Below, one piece after another: positions 11,304 through 25,200 of a stretch of DNA of 64,000 nt. Position numbers and translations under genes: made by a program. The notes below the pieces were generated by a model, which saw only the letters and a list, made by a program, of their open reading frames with translations, had not been told where the DNA came from and searched no databases. Source of the stretch: Deroplatys truncata (taxonomy: Eukaryota > Arthropoda > Insecta > Mantodea > Mantidae); the NCBI GenBank assembly GCA_030765065.1, contig CM060984.1, positions 101,227,488-101,291,487 on the forward strand. The letters are read 5' to 3'. How positions within the stretch are numbered: position 1 is the first letter of the stretch; every line of letters begins with the position of its first letter.

Positions 11304-14300
11304 CGTGCGTGCATGCGTGTGTGTGTGTCATAAGCAAAACCTTATTTCTGCAATGTACAAGAAATATAACAAATAGTCTATCCTTACTTATGCAGCCTAA
11401 TAACATGCATCATTTCTAAAGTGTAACAGGTATGAATGAAACGGTATACTAAGCATATGAATCTGGACACAACAATTGCATTTACCAAAATAGGAAAATG
11501 TTACATTTCTTTCCTACCAATGCTAAAATAGGTACTCCACAGCAAAGGGACAATCTTGAGGACATATTGCTGTCATCATGTTTGTTAAAAACTAAGAAAC
11601 AGCATGCAGCCAGCATTAATATGCAAATAGTACAGTAAGCAGCTTGGTGCACTGTGGTGAAAAACCGACCATTGTATCATATGCAGAGACAAGCATAATA
11701 TGAAGAACATGGCAAAATATGGAACTTTTTTTGCCAAAATATGAACAAAAAGAATTCCAAAATACAGTAGACCCTAGTTTAAATGAATTCCAAGGAACCA
11801 AAAAAATAGCCAATTCTGTTTAACAAAGTTTAAATTAACAAGGTTTTGTAAAAATATTATCTAAATCTATGTCTATTATCTATGTTATCTAAAATGGTAA
11901 AGTATGACTGTTGAGTTCACTTTCTCTCGTTATGCATACCAACAAATGAGGGTGTTCCATTTTCATGACCTCTAAGATAAAGTAAAAATAACTACTGTAT
12001 ATGGTATATCTGGCATTTGTTTAATTGAGAAAGTATACTGTCAAAAGCTTGTTGTAATTTGTTTTTAAAACAGTGCTATTTGGAACAATATTGTACTCAT
12101 TGAATTAGTGAGTCGTATAATACAACAAACAATCACCTTAGGAAACAGTTTATATATACCATTCTTTTAACACTAAGTTTTAATTGGAACACATGTTTTA
12201 GTTACAACTCTTGTACATTACACATTTTAGTTCTATAATTTGAAAAAATCATTAATTGTTGTTCGGCGGACCGTTGGTCGTAATATTGTGGCACTCTCTG
12301 AAGATACCACATCCAGGGCAGCCTGAAATGCCATGGAGACATCAGAAGTGGCAGCAAATCTCTCAAGTACAGAAATTGCAGCTGCAACTTCAGTGTGGGG
12401 TCCCGGTGTCATATCTTCATGTTCCACCTCAGAAGATGATGTAAAGAATTATCATTCTCTTCTGCATCATCAGCAGATGACCGATTATTCAGCAGCACAG
12501 ATGTTGTCTACCTATGTCCATTCTTCCATAATAACAGTACAAGAGGACGTCAACCGGGTGTAAGCATGTAGAAGAGCATTATCAGAATCCCAATTGGATC
12601 ATCGGGTTCCTGTTCAGTTTCAGCAGCATTAACAGTTGCTGTCCCAGGCTTCTTAAAACAGTTAGTTATGGTGTCTGTTGTAACTTCATACCAAGCAGCA
12701 GATATGTTGTGGATAGCTTGCAGTATATTTAAATGTGGAACTGTTTCTTGTGGTTCTATTGCACTGATGGCAGCCTTAACCAGTCGGCATCTGTAATTAC
12801 GCTTCATTGAGGCGATTATTCCTTGATCCAATGGTTGCAGACGGCTCATGATGTTAGCTAGTAAGAAGACAACTTCTATGTTTGGAAGTTCCAGGTCATC
12901 GAATTGATGTGCCTAGCAGTGGTTCAAAGTTAGCAAAATATACCTCTTTCTCACAGCCATTTGTTGTTGAATCTTCAAGAGATTTGGTCTTTCAAGCTTT
13001 ATTGTTATTCTTGTACTGACTTGGCAAATTGAATAGATTGGCATTTTTAAAACAACGTGGATTATGTATTTTCCAATCACTAATGGTCTGAGCTTCTCAG
13101 AACCATATGAATTATACCACAAGATCACAGTCAGTCTCTCCTTGCTGCATTTTCCGCCGTTGGCACGTAGTGTTTTTTCAGGCATCAAGTTATAGAAAAC
13201 GCTTGATTCACATGTATTAAACACATCTCTTGGGTGATGATGAGAGAGCTTAGACTGAAATCCTGCGCCCACTCATTGGCATCTTCCTCATTTACTCTAA
13301 GCTCCTCCCCACAGACACTGACAGCACATACTTTATGCCTCTTCTGAAAACACCATAGCCATCCCTCAGAAGACGCAAACCCAGAAATTTCTTCTTTCTT
13401 GGGGATTTCCCAAGCCTTCTTTTGAAGCATGGGGCCAGACAGTGGAATTTGCTGTGAATGCATGTATTGGAATCATTCTAACAGCGAATCCTCCAATTCT
13501 TCATGTTTTGCTGGTTTCATGCGCTTGCTATTGCCACTAAATGAATAGCTTGTCAGTCTTGCCTCTATTTTCTGTTTTCAACCTATAATCGATAAGAGTG
13601 CACACTTCGGAATCTGAAAGTGTTCTGCAACGTGTGTTTTGGTCTTCTCTCCACAATCGACCATATGTAAAGTGTGCTGTTTTTGTTTCAGCATGAGAGC
13701 ATTATGAGCACGTTTCTCTTTCGGCGGCATAGCGAGTAATAGAGAGAAAGGGGGGAAAAAAAGAAAAAGAAAAGGAAAAAAAATTCACTGTTTGCAAGCA
13801 GAGACAAACAGCTCTCTGGATTGTTGTGAGTTGTGCGCCATGTGCGGTCTATTGATCAACCCCCTCTTTCCCTGCCCTTGCATCATATGCTGTGGAAGTG
13901 ATACATAAGCAGCAAGTAAGCAATCGGACAATTGTTAAGAAATTACAGTACAGTACTGAGAAAAACTATGTGAAATGCATAACGGAAAATACTGTAGTGC
14001 ACACCACAACATACATAATCAGTTTAAATGAAGAATAAAGTATGGAATGTGTAATGAGGGGACCAAATTTTAGTTCGTAGTACGAATTATACTAAATTCA
14101 GTTTAAGCGGTAGATTTTTCCATGTAATTCGGCAGGGACTGAATAGCTACTATGGGTTAACCAAGTTTTCGGTTTATCCGATTTTGAATTAGCGAGGGTC
14201 TACTGTATTATGAATACATTTGAAAGCCAAAACATCTTATAGTTTTAAAGGTTTGGAGCAGGATCACTTCATTGGTTTAAAAAAAAATAAGCTGCGTAGA

Positions 14301-16178
14301 TTTTTGTCTATATTTAACAATAAAATATCAAATGAGATGCAATAAATTACCTAGAGATTATAGATTTTAATCATTGTGAAACCCTTAAGCATAGAAAAAA
14401 TAATAAAAATAAGTTACTGGCTGCTTGGTCCATGTTTAATATTGCAATATGCCACTAAAAGCACCAGTGTATGAAAATAAAAACTCTTCAAGAACACAGT
14501 GTGTATAATTTCACATCACATAGAGGGAAGTGTTACATTTTCTCAACTGTACCTGACTTGTTGGAAAGAGTAGTGGCTTGGGATTCTAAAGTGTTTAACA
14601 GAAAATTGCCCAAATAGAATATCTGGAAAGTCCAGTTCATTTCTAATGGAATTTAATTTAAAACAGAAAACTGTCTTACAAAATACTGAAGAAATATGAA
14701 GATTTTAACAAAATGTTATGATATATGAAATTTTTTGTCATGTGCATTGAATTCTATGCACTGCAAAATGTAAAAAAATTTGTTCTTATTATAAGAACAA
14801 GCATAGTCTAGTAAATAAAATTTCATATTTTGTCTGTCTGTAATCACAAGTGACTGAAGTTCAATTGAAACCCACCTTAATAGTATGAGAGCAGTAAACT
14901 TTGCCAGCATTGTGCATACTTTCAATACACCTAAAAAGTACATAATCTAACATGTTCTTAAACTTTGTAACCACTTACCTTTTCTGGTGTAAGACATTTC
15001 ATGTTTGTGCTACTGATTAGATGGCGCAGATAATCATGGAGATCTGTCAGGTTTGTGTTCACAGATACCTAAACACAGAACAATATCAACTGAACAGCTG
15101 AACTTTCATAAGTAAATGTATGTACAGTAATAATATTAAAATTTTTGTAGATCAATTTAAGGGATGAAAGACTGATTCTGTGGTTAAGTGATAAGCATTC
15201 TAGCTTCACAACCCAGAAATTCCACCTTTAATTTTATTCTGGGCACTTACTTATCTGTAATTTTGTGCATATTTTTGCAGTTTCATGAAAATGGTAAGAA
15301 AACAAAGGGTTAACTAAAGAAGAGATGGTTTAGTTGTCCAGGAGTTTGATGAAAGTTTCAGTGATGTGGAATTTATCAACAGTGAGGAAGAAGAAAGCAA
15401 TTTATCTGCATCTCAGTGCAATGAAGTCAACAATGGCTCGGATTATGATAAATGGGATGAGAGTAATTACGATCCTGAATCATACTGCATACCAGTTGTT
15501 AACATTAAGCAAAAACACAATGTAAGTTATAAACAACAGTTTCACATACAAAAAAAAAACCTGATGTGTTACACTCACATGACTTTCTCTACCCTCTGGC
15601 ACTTATCAGTGGGTATACAAATTATTCTTACGAAAGCTTATGTTTCTATCTACTTCATTTTAATTAAGATATACCTTTCCAGAAATAGCTACATTACACA
15701 TTTCATTATACATACATACGGAATAGCAATAGTCAAATGCTTTAGAACTGGACGCTATATGTTGGACTTAAAATTCCATATTCTTTCTATGGAATTGCGA
15801 AAAAAAACTGAAAATTGACAGAATTTAAAAGAATGGTTAAGGAACAATTCAAAACATTAATAATGAATATCTCAGAAAAGGCTGATGCCACAAAAAAAGT
15901 TATTTGAAATAAACTGTGTGTTTGTGTCACTTAATGTTTACTAATTTTAAAGGATTATACAAAATTCCTTCTAAATTCTTCAACAGCTATTCCCAGAAAA
16001 TTCAAGACATACATTTTATTTGTCATGTAAAATTCCTAGAAACATTGTTTAGAAAGAACATCGTTTAAAAAATGTTCCATGTAAAGGGAACATCTCTCCC
16101 TCTCCCCCTCCCCCTTTCTCTCTCTCTGTCTATCTCTCCACCTCCACCTCTCCACCCCTCTCTCTCTCTATCTCTCTA

Positions 16179-16213
<35 letters not shown>

Positions 16214-16220
16214 ATCTCTA

Positions 16221-16253
<33 letters not shown>

Positions 16254-19200
16254 CTATCTCTCCCTATCTCTCTCTCTATCTCTATCTCTCTCTCTACCTC
16301 TCTCTCTATCTCTATCTCTCTCTGTCTCATTTCTGGTGAAATTTCAGTAACAAATATTTCAGTAGAATGCAATTTCTTTACCTACTAAGTAGGTGTAGAG
16401 AAAGTAAAAATCTGTTAAAATAGTGCAGTAAAGACAGGGCAACCCTCCATTAGAAGTGTCACTAAATGACTCTCCTGCCATTCTTGCATGTACAATTATC
16501 TGGTATGACTTTTCATCTTCAGCTATATGGATCGAGAGGAAGTAAATTGTTGCCAAAAAAAAAAAGCTAAAATATCTTTTCTTCTTATTTTATTTGCAGC
16601 ATTTCAGCTAGTTAGGATTACTTTTATTCCATTTTTTTTTAATTTCAACGTATATTTTCAAGCCAGAGTCCTAAACATAGCTGTCCACAAAGAATGAATA
16701 TAGAATTTAATGTGGTAGAAATAAACTTAAGCAAATTTTAGTCACATAAGAACGTTTATTTATGACAGGTGTTTTACAATTTCCTCTGCATGACTTGCTG
16801 GCATTAAAAGCTTCAGCCTATTTGATTTCATTTATATAGTTCGCTTGGCATAGTGCTGACTGCATGCACAATGGTTAATGATATAAATTTAAAGGAAGGA
16901 TGTTTACTAATATTACAACACCAATGGAAAAGCAGATGGTTTGAAAAAATAGATAATTTTAACTTGAATACCCTGGTTTTTAGATTTTCTGGAAAAAACA
17001 AGTGTTTTTGTACCCAATTTCATTACCTTATTCTCCCATTCAAATTCAGCCCACATTTGTCGAAATTCTTGGTCATTGCATGATGCTGGTACAATGTAGT
17101 CCATAATGTCAATATGGATGTCATTCAGAACCACAACATTGCGATCTGAAGCTGCTCCACTAACATCATATACTGTAATCAATACATACACACATCTATT
17201 AATCTCATATTCCCTTAATTTGACAAAAGATCAATATTTAACTGATTGGAATCCAGTTTTTTTTCCTTTTGGGAACATTTACATCAACTGCTTTATAACA
17301 GTATTCTGATCTTTAAATTCCTATAGTACAGCTCTATTTTGTCACACACTCTGGGGAACTTTACAGTATAATCATATAGATACCTGGCAAAATATTTCAT
17401 TTTATTGTATACTAAGCAGGTAATGATAGGTTGTAAACAAGCAATATTTTAGTGGTATTCATGTAAAGTGCAGTTTTAGTGATTTTAAAATGGAAAAAGT
17501 TTGAAATTTAAGAGAGAAAAAAAGGTGTATTATGAATCTTCATTTCATTTAAATGTCCATCTAGACTATAAGAGAGAGGGAGAAAATGTACCGTACTTCC
17601 TTTTAGGCATCTGAATTCTGGCTTCTTTTGTGGGTAATACACAGACTGAATTAAAAATCCAGTACAGCATATAAGCAAATTATTTTGATTATTTTGTAAT
17701 TTAAAAAATTAGTATGTCTAACAAGTATTACAGAATCACTACAGGCAGACTTCAATGGTTGGAACCAACCCATGTCATAAAGGAAGAAATAAAAGTATCA
17801 TTAGATTTAAAAACATGAAAAGATATAAACAATAAGTACAAATAACACGTCATACACTAATACAAGGTAGTTTTGTAAAGCAAATATAACATGTGATCTG
17901 AAACTCTCTTATTTTGTGGATTACCCAAAAAAATGTGAATCAGTTGGGGAATTTAATGTCCTACAGGCATGTTACTACAATAGCTAAGATGGTTAGAGCA
18001 ACTGCATGGAAAGCGGGAGATCCATGGTTCAAATTACATCTCAGGCATTGAATTTTTCAGCCTCGGAATCCAAGACCTGCATTTTTTGTGGGGTAAGTTT
18101 TTCTCTCTCTCTTATATTTTACATTACAAGTTATACATAATTCATTCAGAATAAGAAGACTCCACAGGCTATTCATAGAAAATTTAAGATATACAGCTTA
18201 TTTGTCATGCAAATATATTAAACATATGGTATTTAATCCAAATCGTCAGAGTCATTTTTAAGAAATCAAAAATAACATACACTCCCTCCCCCTTCCCCCC
18301 CCTCTCTCTCTCTCTCTCTCCCCTGCGACCTTTTTCCAGAAATGAATTTTGTGTGTTTAGAGTGCCACAAAATGTGTATTTCCAGTGAAATCATGCAGTT
18401 CTAATTTTAATAAAACTCTTAATTAAGTGAGAATTGTATCAAATAAAGAAAAACAATTTGCATAAGTCAGTAATCCAGTTTGGCCTAGAATTTATAGTCT
18501 TTCCAAAATTCATAAACCAGGCAATAAAATGAGACCTATTGTAAATTATATAAATTCACCTACCTACAATTTGGCTAGATGGTTAAATAAGAAATTCAGT
18601 AGTTTTGATAAATTTGAGAGTTTAAGTATTAAAAATTATTTTGAGTTGGTTGAAAAGATCAGCAATGTAGCATTGTCTGCTATGATAAATTAATTTCCTT
18701 TGATGTAACTGCTTTATTTCCAAAAATTCCAAGAGAAAAATTGTTGATGTTTTTGAAAAAAAGGATAAAATCTATAAGAATTAAATGACGAATTAAGTAA
18801 TGAGTTTGTTAAAGTTACTAATCTCTGCTTGGATCAATTTTTTTTTTCAGTTTTAATGGAAAATTCTATCAACAAACTACTGGCTTAGCTATTGGTAGTC
18901 CTCTTTCACCTTTTCTTGCTGATCTTTTTATGAGCTATTTTGAAATACACGTCACTAAATCATTTCCTCTAATTTTTAAATTTGGTATAGATATTATATG
19001 ATATTTTTGCTATTGTTCCTGATAAAAAAGTAAATGATCCTTTAAAACTTTTAAATTCACAAGATAAAGCTATAAAGTTCACTTTAGAAATTGAAAATAA
19101 TGGCTACCTCCCTTTCCTGAACTTAAAAATAATTAAAAATAACAATAAATTGAATTTTAGTATTTATAGAAAATCAACTTATACTGATAATTACATAAAA

Positions 19201-22200
19201 AATAAAAGTTTTAACCCTTTCCCACATAAATTTGCTCTTTTTAATAGTTTAGTTTATAGGTCGATAAATATTCTCCTCAATAAGGATGAATTCAATAAAG
19301 AATATTAGCAAATAATTAACACTGCTTTAATTAATGGTTTTAATATTGACTTTATCAATAGAAACAGATACAAATGGTACCACACAGCAGATACTAAAGA
19401 TAGTAATTTAAAAACTCAAGCTTCAGAACATATATTAATAACTTAAAAATACAAGAATATAATTACAACAAATATAATTGCAACAGAGATAAGAAGTCCA
19501 ATAGAATATATTGATGTAGAATATCAGAATGACCTGCTATATACAATACACAAACAAAACAATATACAATGAAATGAGAGCCATAGCAATAGCTACAGAA
19601 AATGAAAGATACCAGAAAAAGAATATCTCTGAATATACAGATCCCTCATCAATAAAAAAAAAATGCCGGTGCAGGAGTGTACTGCAAACATTTTGTACAG
19701 TATCTTAACATTAGATGAAACGTCAAACCACTTGATGGAGAATTAACAGCTATAAAAGCAGCATTACAGAACATTTTATATAGACCATACATAAAACAAA
19801 AAATAGTCATCTTATCAGACTCAAAATTAGCCATAGATGGAATAGTAAATTACAATAATAAAACAACAAGAAATATTAAAGAAATAAGAAGCCTAATTAA
19901 AGCAGTTGAAACTAGAAATCATGTCACTCTACAATGGATCCCAGCTCATGTTGGACTTTTGGGCAATGAACGTGCAGATCAAGGTGCAATACAACAAATA
20001 AAACTTGTAGGACAAATATAAATAAACAATTAAATAGCATTAAACAACATTTCAAAAGACAGCAGAGACTTGATGAAGAAGATAAATTAAAGGATAAAGA
20101 TTATAAGAATATTAAAGATAGAGATAATATACAAAAAATGCGAAGGAAGACTGCAGTGGCCTTATTTAGGATGGCAACTGGCCATGATTGCCTCGCATAA
20201 CACCTCTACAAGATAGGATGCCTACCTACACCTAAGTGCACTCTCTATGAAGAAGATGTCATCCTGAACAAACAACTCACCAAATGCAAAGGCCTTAAAA
20301 GTGATAACTTACAGACTTTATAATGGGAAGCCAGAGGGAAAATGATGCAGATCAATTAATACTCAGTGCCATTGGTGAACAACATATTGACTTTATAAAT
20401 AAAAAAAAATTGAGAAATTTAAATTTAAGAAAGCTGTTAAAGATGTTTCCACTCTTAAAAAATAAAAGATAATGTTTTTCAAAAATTTACTTATCATCCT
20501 TGGACAAATAAAAAATTCACAAAAATGTTTAAAGAACATGGTATAATTTTAGTCCCTCAAAATAAATACAACCTTAAATCAATTGAGCTGTTTGGATTGT
20601 GAGCAGATTTATATTGGAAAAACTAAATGTCATTTGGAAACCAGAGTAAAAGAACATTTTAGAAATATTAAATATAAACAAATTGATAAATCAGTTATTT
20701 TATACTTATTTTAAAGAATAAAGATTGTGTAATGAATTTTGAAATTCTGCCAATTGATTCTGTTAACAAATTTGTTTTACTTCCAATAGATGGCATTGCC
20801 ATAGCTAACAACCAACACCTATCAGCAGTAAGTGCAACAACGTAAATAAATAACAAGAGAAAAAATGAAGCTGAAATCAAGAGATTTCGAAACATGTTCT
20901 GCTGTTGATTTATTGTACAAGATAAGTGAAGATTGGTCACCAGTAGTTATTATTATATTAATTTGCATTTACTTCACTGTTTATAGCTTCATTTTTATGT
21001 TTTATTTGGTTTTAACAGTTTTACGGTTTGACCAATGTTGTGGTTCTCAGACCAAAAGTGGTGTGATACAGCAGATTTGTCTGTTTTATATTTCTCTGAT
21101 GTTCTTTCAATATGATGCTCAAATTTCTCTTGGTTTTGCCTATGTACAATTTTTCACAATCTTCACAGTTGATTTGGTAGATTTCTAATTTGAGTGTATC
21201 TGGATTGTGCTTTTCAATGGTTTGTTCAGCAAATTATTCAGGTTGTATCTCTTTTGTGTACAAATAGTGTGACTCGTTCCTAATTCAACATGAAGAAAAC
21301 TTCACCGTTTGCAGTGCTTCTGTTTTTAATAGCAGAACAATGTTTGTCCTTTTTAATGAGTCATTTGAGATAATGTGCAGAGTCGTTTCATCATGATGCT
21401 TACCTATATTGCCAAATATGATTCCATTTTCAGTGGATGCAACTTTCACATTAGCCTTGATGTTGCAGAAGTCTCGTGGTGCCAAAACAACTGGCTGGGG
21501 CTTTTCAACAAGTTTCAGATCCCCAAGAGTGGCCAATTCCAGAGTGCAGTTCTGCAGTGTGTCACCTACAAGAAAACAGAGGTTTATAGTTTAATTTCAA
21601 AAAATATTTTCACTTTTAACCTCTGGGTGGTGTATCATAAATGTATTTAAATGCCTTTATTTTGATGCAGAAATAATGCAGTGGTGATAATGATTAAAAC
21701 AAATTTATTTGTATGAATATTTTGGAAAATGGGCACTGGGGTAGCTCAGTTGATTTGTTCACAGCTGTCATGCTGAGGGTCTGTGGTTTGATTCCTAGTT
21801 CTGGGATGGCAGCTTTAAGTCCTACTATCCATACCTTCACCTCTAACTAATTCATGTGAAATATCCAAGGCCCAACATGGTTTGCAATCCACAGTAAAAG
21901 CTGTAGGTCCCTTGTTCCAACGCCATCCTCATTCTCACCCTACATCAGAGCTAACAGAACTCCCCACTGAATGCCTCCTACTACTAAATGTGTCCAGCCA
22001 TTGTTTGGTGAAAGAAGGTTTCCCTGAATGTCACTGATCATATGTGCAGCATTGAAACAACATATTTTGGGGAACTGTTTTGAAAATGATAAACTTATAG
22101 GAAGCTCTCCATATAAAATGCCATCCATATCCTGTTTGAACACCCCGGCACAAGAGATTGGAGGACACAGCTAGTTAAAGCTGATGTAGCGGTAAAGAAA

Positions 22201-25200
22201 ATGTTTGGAGATACATCACAAATAAGGAATTTAGGGGAATATCTGTACCGAGTCAAAAATAAATGGGTATGGATGATCAATAACTGATTGAATATTGTGT
22301 TAGTGGCTCAGATTCCTGACATGGAATTGCTTGTATTGTGTAATAACCAGAAATTAGTGGCATCTTGTGAGCTCAGATTTGACAGGTGCTGATTTTTTAA
22401 TGATAAAAATAATGCATTTAAGTATTATAAGCCACATATAAAGAAGAAAATCATCCATTATCTTACTATAAGTTACAACATTGTGCATCATACAAAACTG
22501 TTGTTATTGAAGTTACCTTTTACAAATGTTGACACTTATTTCAACAGGAACTATACTCTCCTATTCTTCTGCTCAGCAAAAGTTATCACTTTTTCGTTAA
22601 AGTTCTATATGTTAGCAACATATTCTTTTTTTAACATAACACTTGATGGGAAACACAGTGAAGTAAATAAAATATTAATAAAATAACATTACAAAAAATA
22701 ACAGAAGACAATAGTTTTAAAAAGTTCACATTTCATCCCTGGGCACATAAACAATTCTAAAAGATATTCAAGCAATGGAACATCAAACTGCACCCATCAA
22801 TAAACATAGTTTAAATAACATATTAAGAACAAACACAAAAGATAAAATTCCTAGAACTAAAATGCCAGGCATTTACCAGATAAATTGTAGTGATTGCAAA
22901 CTTAAATATATAGGCAAAACAAAACGGAACATATGGGTGAGACTGAAAGAACATTTTAGAAATATAAGATACAAAGAAACTGAAAAATCTGCCATCGCAT
23001 ATCATTTCTGGAATTCAAACCACAACATCCATAATGAAATAAATCTAATCAAATCGATACAAAATCCAATAAAATTGACGATATGGAAAAAACTCCTCGT
23101 ACAAAAAAACAAAAGCCATCTAATGAATTTCAATTTCCCTCCGGAAAAGGATTTCATCTTTAAATACATCAAGCCAAAAATGACGTCAACATTAGAAAAC
23201 CCAACGGCAACCTGTACACCGGAACCAATAGACCCGCTAGTGGCTCTTAGCTGATGATGAAGACAAGTTGTCTTCGAAACACGTACAAGGCAATTATCTT
23301 GAAAGAGTGAAGTTAGAGTGTGTTGCCACTAGAGTTTTATTAACATATTCTTTCTCTATTGAAAGCATTGCTAAGGCATTGAGTCTTGCTTGTCCCATAG
23401 TATTTCTTAAAAGCCTTTAACGCATTTTAGTATGCTGAAACACTTTTGAGATTCAGCAGCTGCCGCTGGAGTTGTTAGAATTACATTCGACAATATTAGT
23501 ATTTCTGAAAATGTGCCTGCTAAATTCATTTCGGTGAAAAAAGAATACAATGCACTGAGAATTTACGTCCTTAATCTCTTCACTAGAATAAAGTACACAA
23601 AATTCACTCTTTAGTTTTCCTTCTTCTATGAAAGGGAAGTACTTGGCACAATTGTGACAGTCGTCAGGAAACTTGGACTTTTAAGTCATTCATTTTTGTA
23701 GGATTAATTAAACTGAAGCATTCAGTTGCACCAAATCTTTCTTCAGCTTGCTGAATAATTATGTCACAGCATTCAATAGCGCACAGTTTTATTAACACTT
23801 CTTGTTCTCAGAATGCAGATACGCTGTCATATGATAAGAAGTACTTCTGTTTCATTATAAACACTATCATATGTTTGAGGGACCACTCTGTACAGCTCCA
23901 ATGCTTTTAATATGTTTTGAGCTACCCCTGGTGCGGATCTTTCAGTAAGGTGTATGAAAACCTCTACTTGTAATCCTTAAACAAAATGAAGAACCATTAT
24001 CAACTGTAGCATATTGGAGATACCGCTGGTTTCATCCACTTGCACAAACACAAACACTGCTTTGTTTACTTCATCCAAGGGTTTCTTTGTAAACCTGGTA
24101 CATTCACTCCAGTAACTCATTTTGTACTATTCCTGATGAATATTTGTTTACTTTTGATTCCTCCAAATGTTCACGTAAGATGTTATGTAGCTTAGCAATT
24201 TCATTCATAAATCCAAGAATATGCCTCTATTTAGCGGTTCTTCTCTTTTGTTATGTCTTCTTAGAGCAATTTCATGTTCACCACAAATTTTAGGCAATCA
24301 ATAATTCTATTTAATATCTGCCTGTTTTACCAGGCTAATTAATTGTGTCATGTAACAGCATATAAATTTCATCCATTGGTGTTCAAACATCAACTTTTCC
24401 AAACAAACTTGATTTTAAGGAGTTTCCAATGTGGGAAGAACTTATTTCATGCAACTTAATTCTTTCTGAAAGAGGTTTGAGTCCACTAATACCATGAACT
24501 GTGTTAAAGCAAAAGTTTCTTCTTGTACCAGTCTGGATTGAGAGACCATTACTGCAATTTGTGTTTCTGTATTAGTGAAATATTAGGATGATCAGGGTCT
24601 AACTGTTAAGACATCTTTCTTGGCCGCCTAATGTCTGAAATGCTGTCAATGAAACATCTACCTTGTTCATTGTGAAAGCAAGCCAGAAACAAAACAAAAA
24701 AAAAAAAAAAAATAAAGGAAGTGCTACAATCAAAAACCATATAAGCACACATATACAATGAAACTGAAACAGTCCCGAATCCCCACTATAACTAGCTATA
24801 CTTCTCCTTACTCCTCTCCTACCCAGTTACCTACACTTTGTTATAAGCCATGTCTTTTTTTATGGCCAGCCCCAGAGAGCGTAGAGTTTTTCTAGTTGTA
24901 CGCCACTAGCTATCCTATACAGCCAAAGATGCACATAATAATTCTATGTAACAGTAAGCGCAAAGTGAGAAAATCGCTCCCTTAAAAATAGCTAATATAA
25001 CAGAATCAAAGCAATATATTTTTATGATAATGATAATGATGATAACCCTGTTTTTAGGGTTTTGTTTTGAGGCTAAGTCCTGGAAGCTGAAAAGGACAAG
25101 ATGCCCTATCAGGAATACTGTGATGTCAATGTATGTTATACGAGGCCTGTTCAAATAATTCCGGAACTTTGTCCACAACATTTTTCTATGCTTACCTTTT

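Noticed and set aside
15366..15818. 150-codon open frame as a real gene
   Set aside because: The second half is the end of the helentron-like element inserted at 15560; only the acidic first half is unexplained, and it lacks a domain.
16072..16350. Open frame rich in Ser, Leu and Tyr
   Set aside because: Translation of the (TC)n/(TCTA)n microsatellite.
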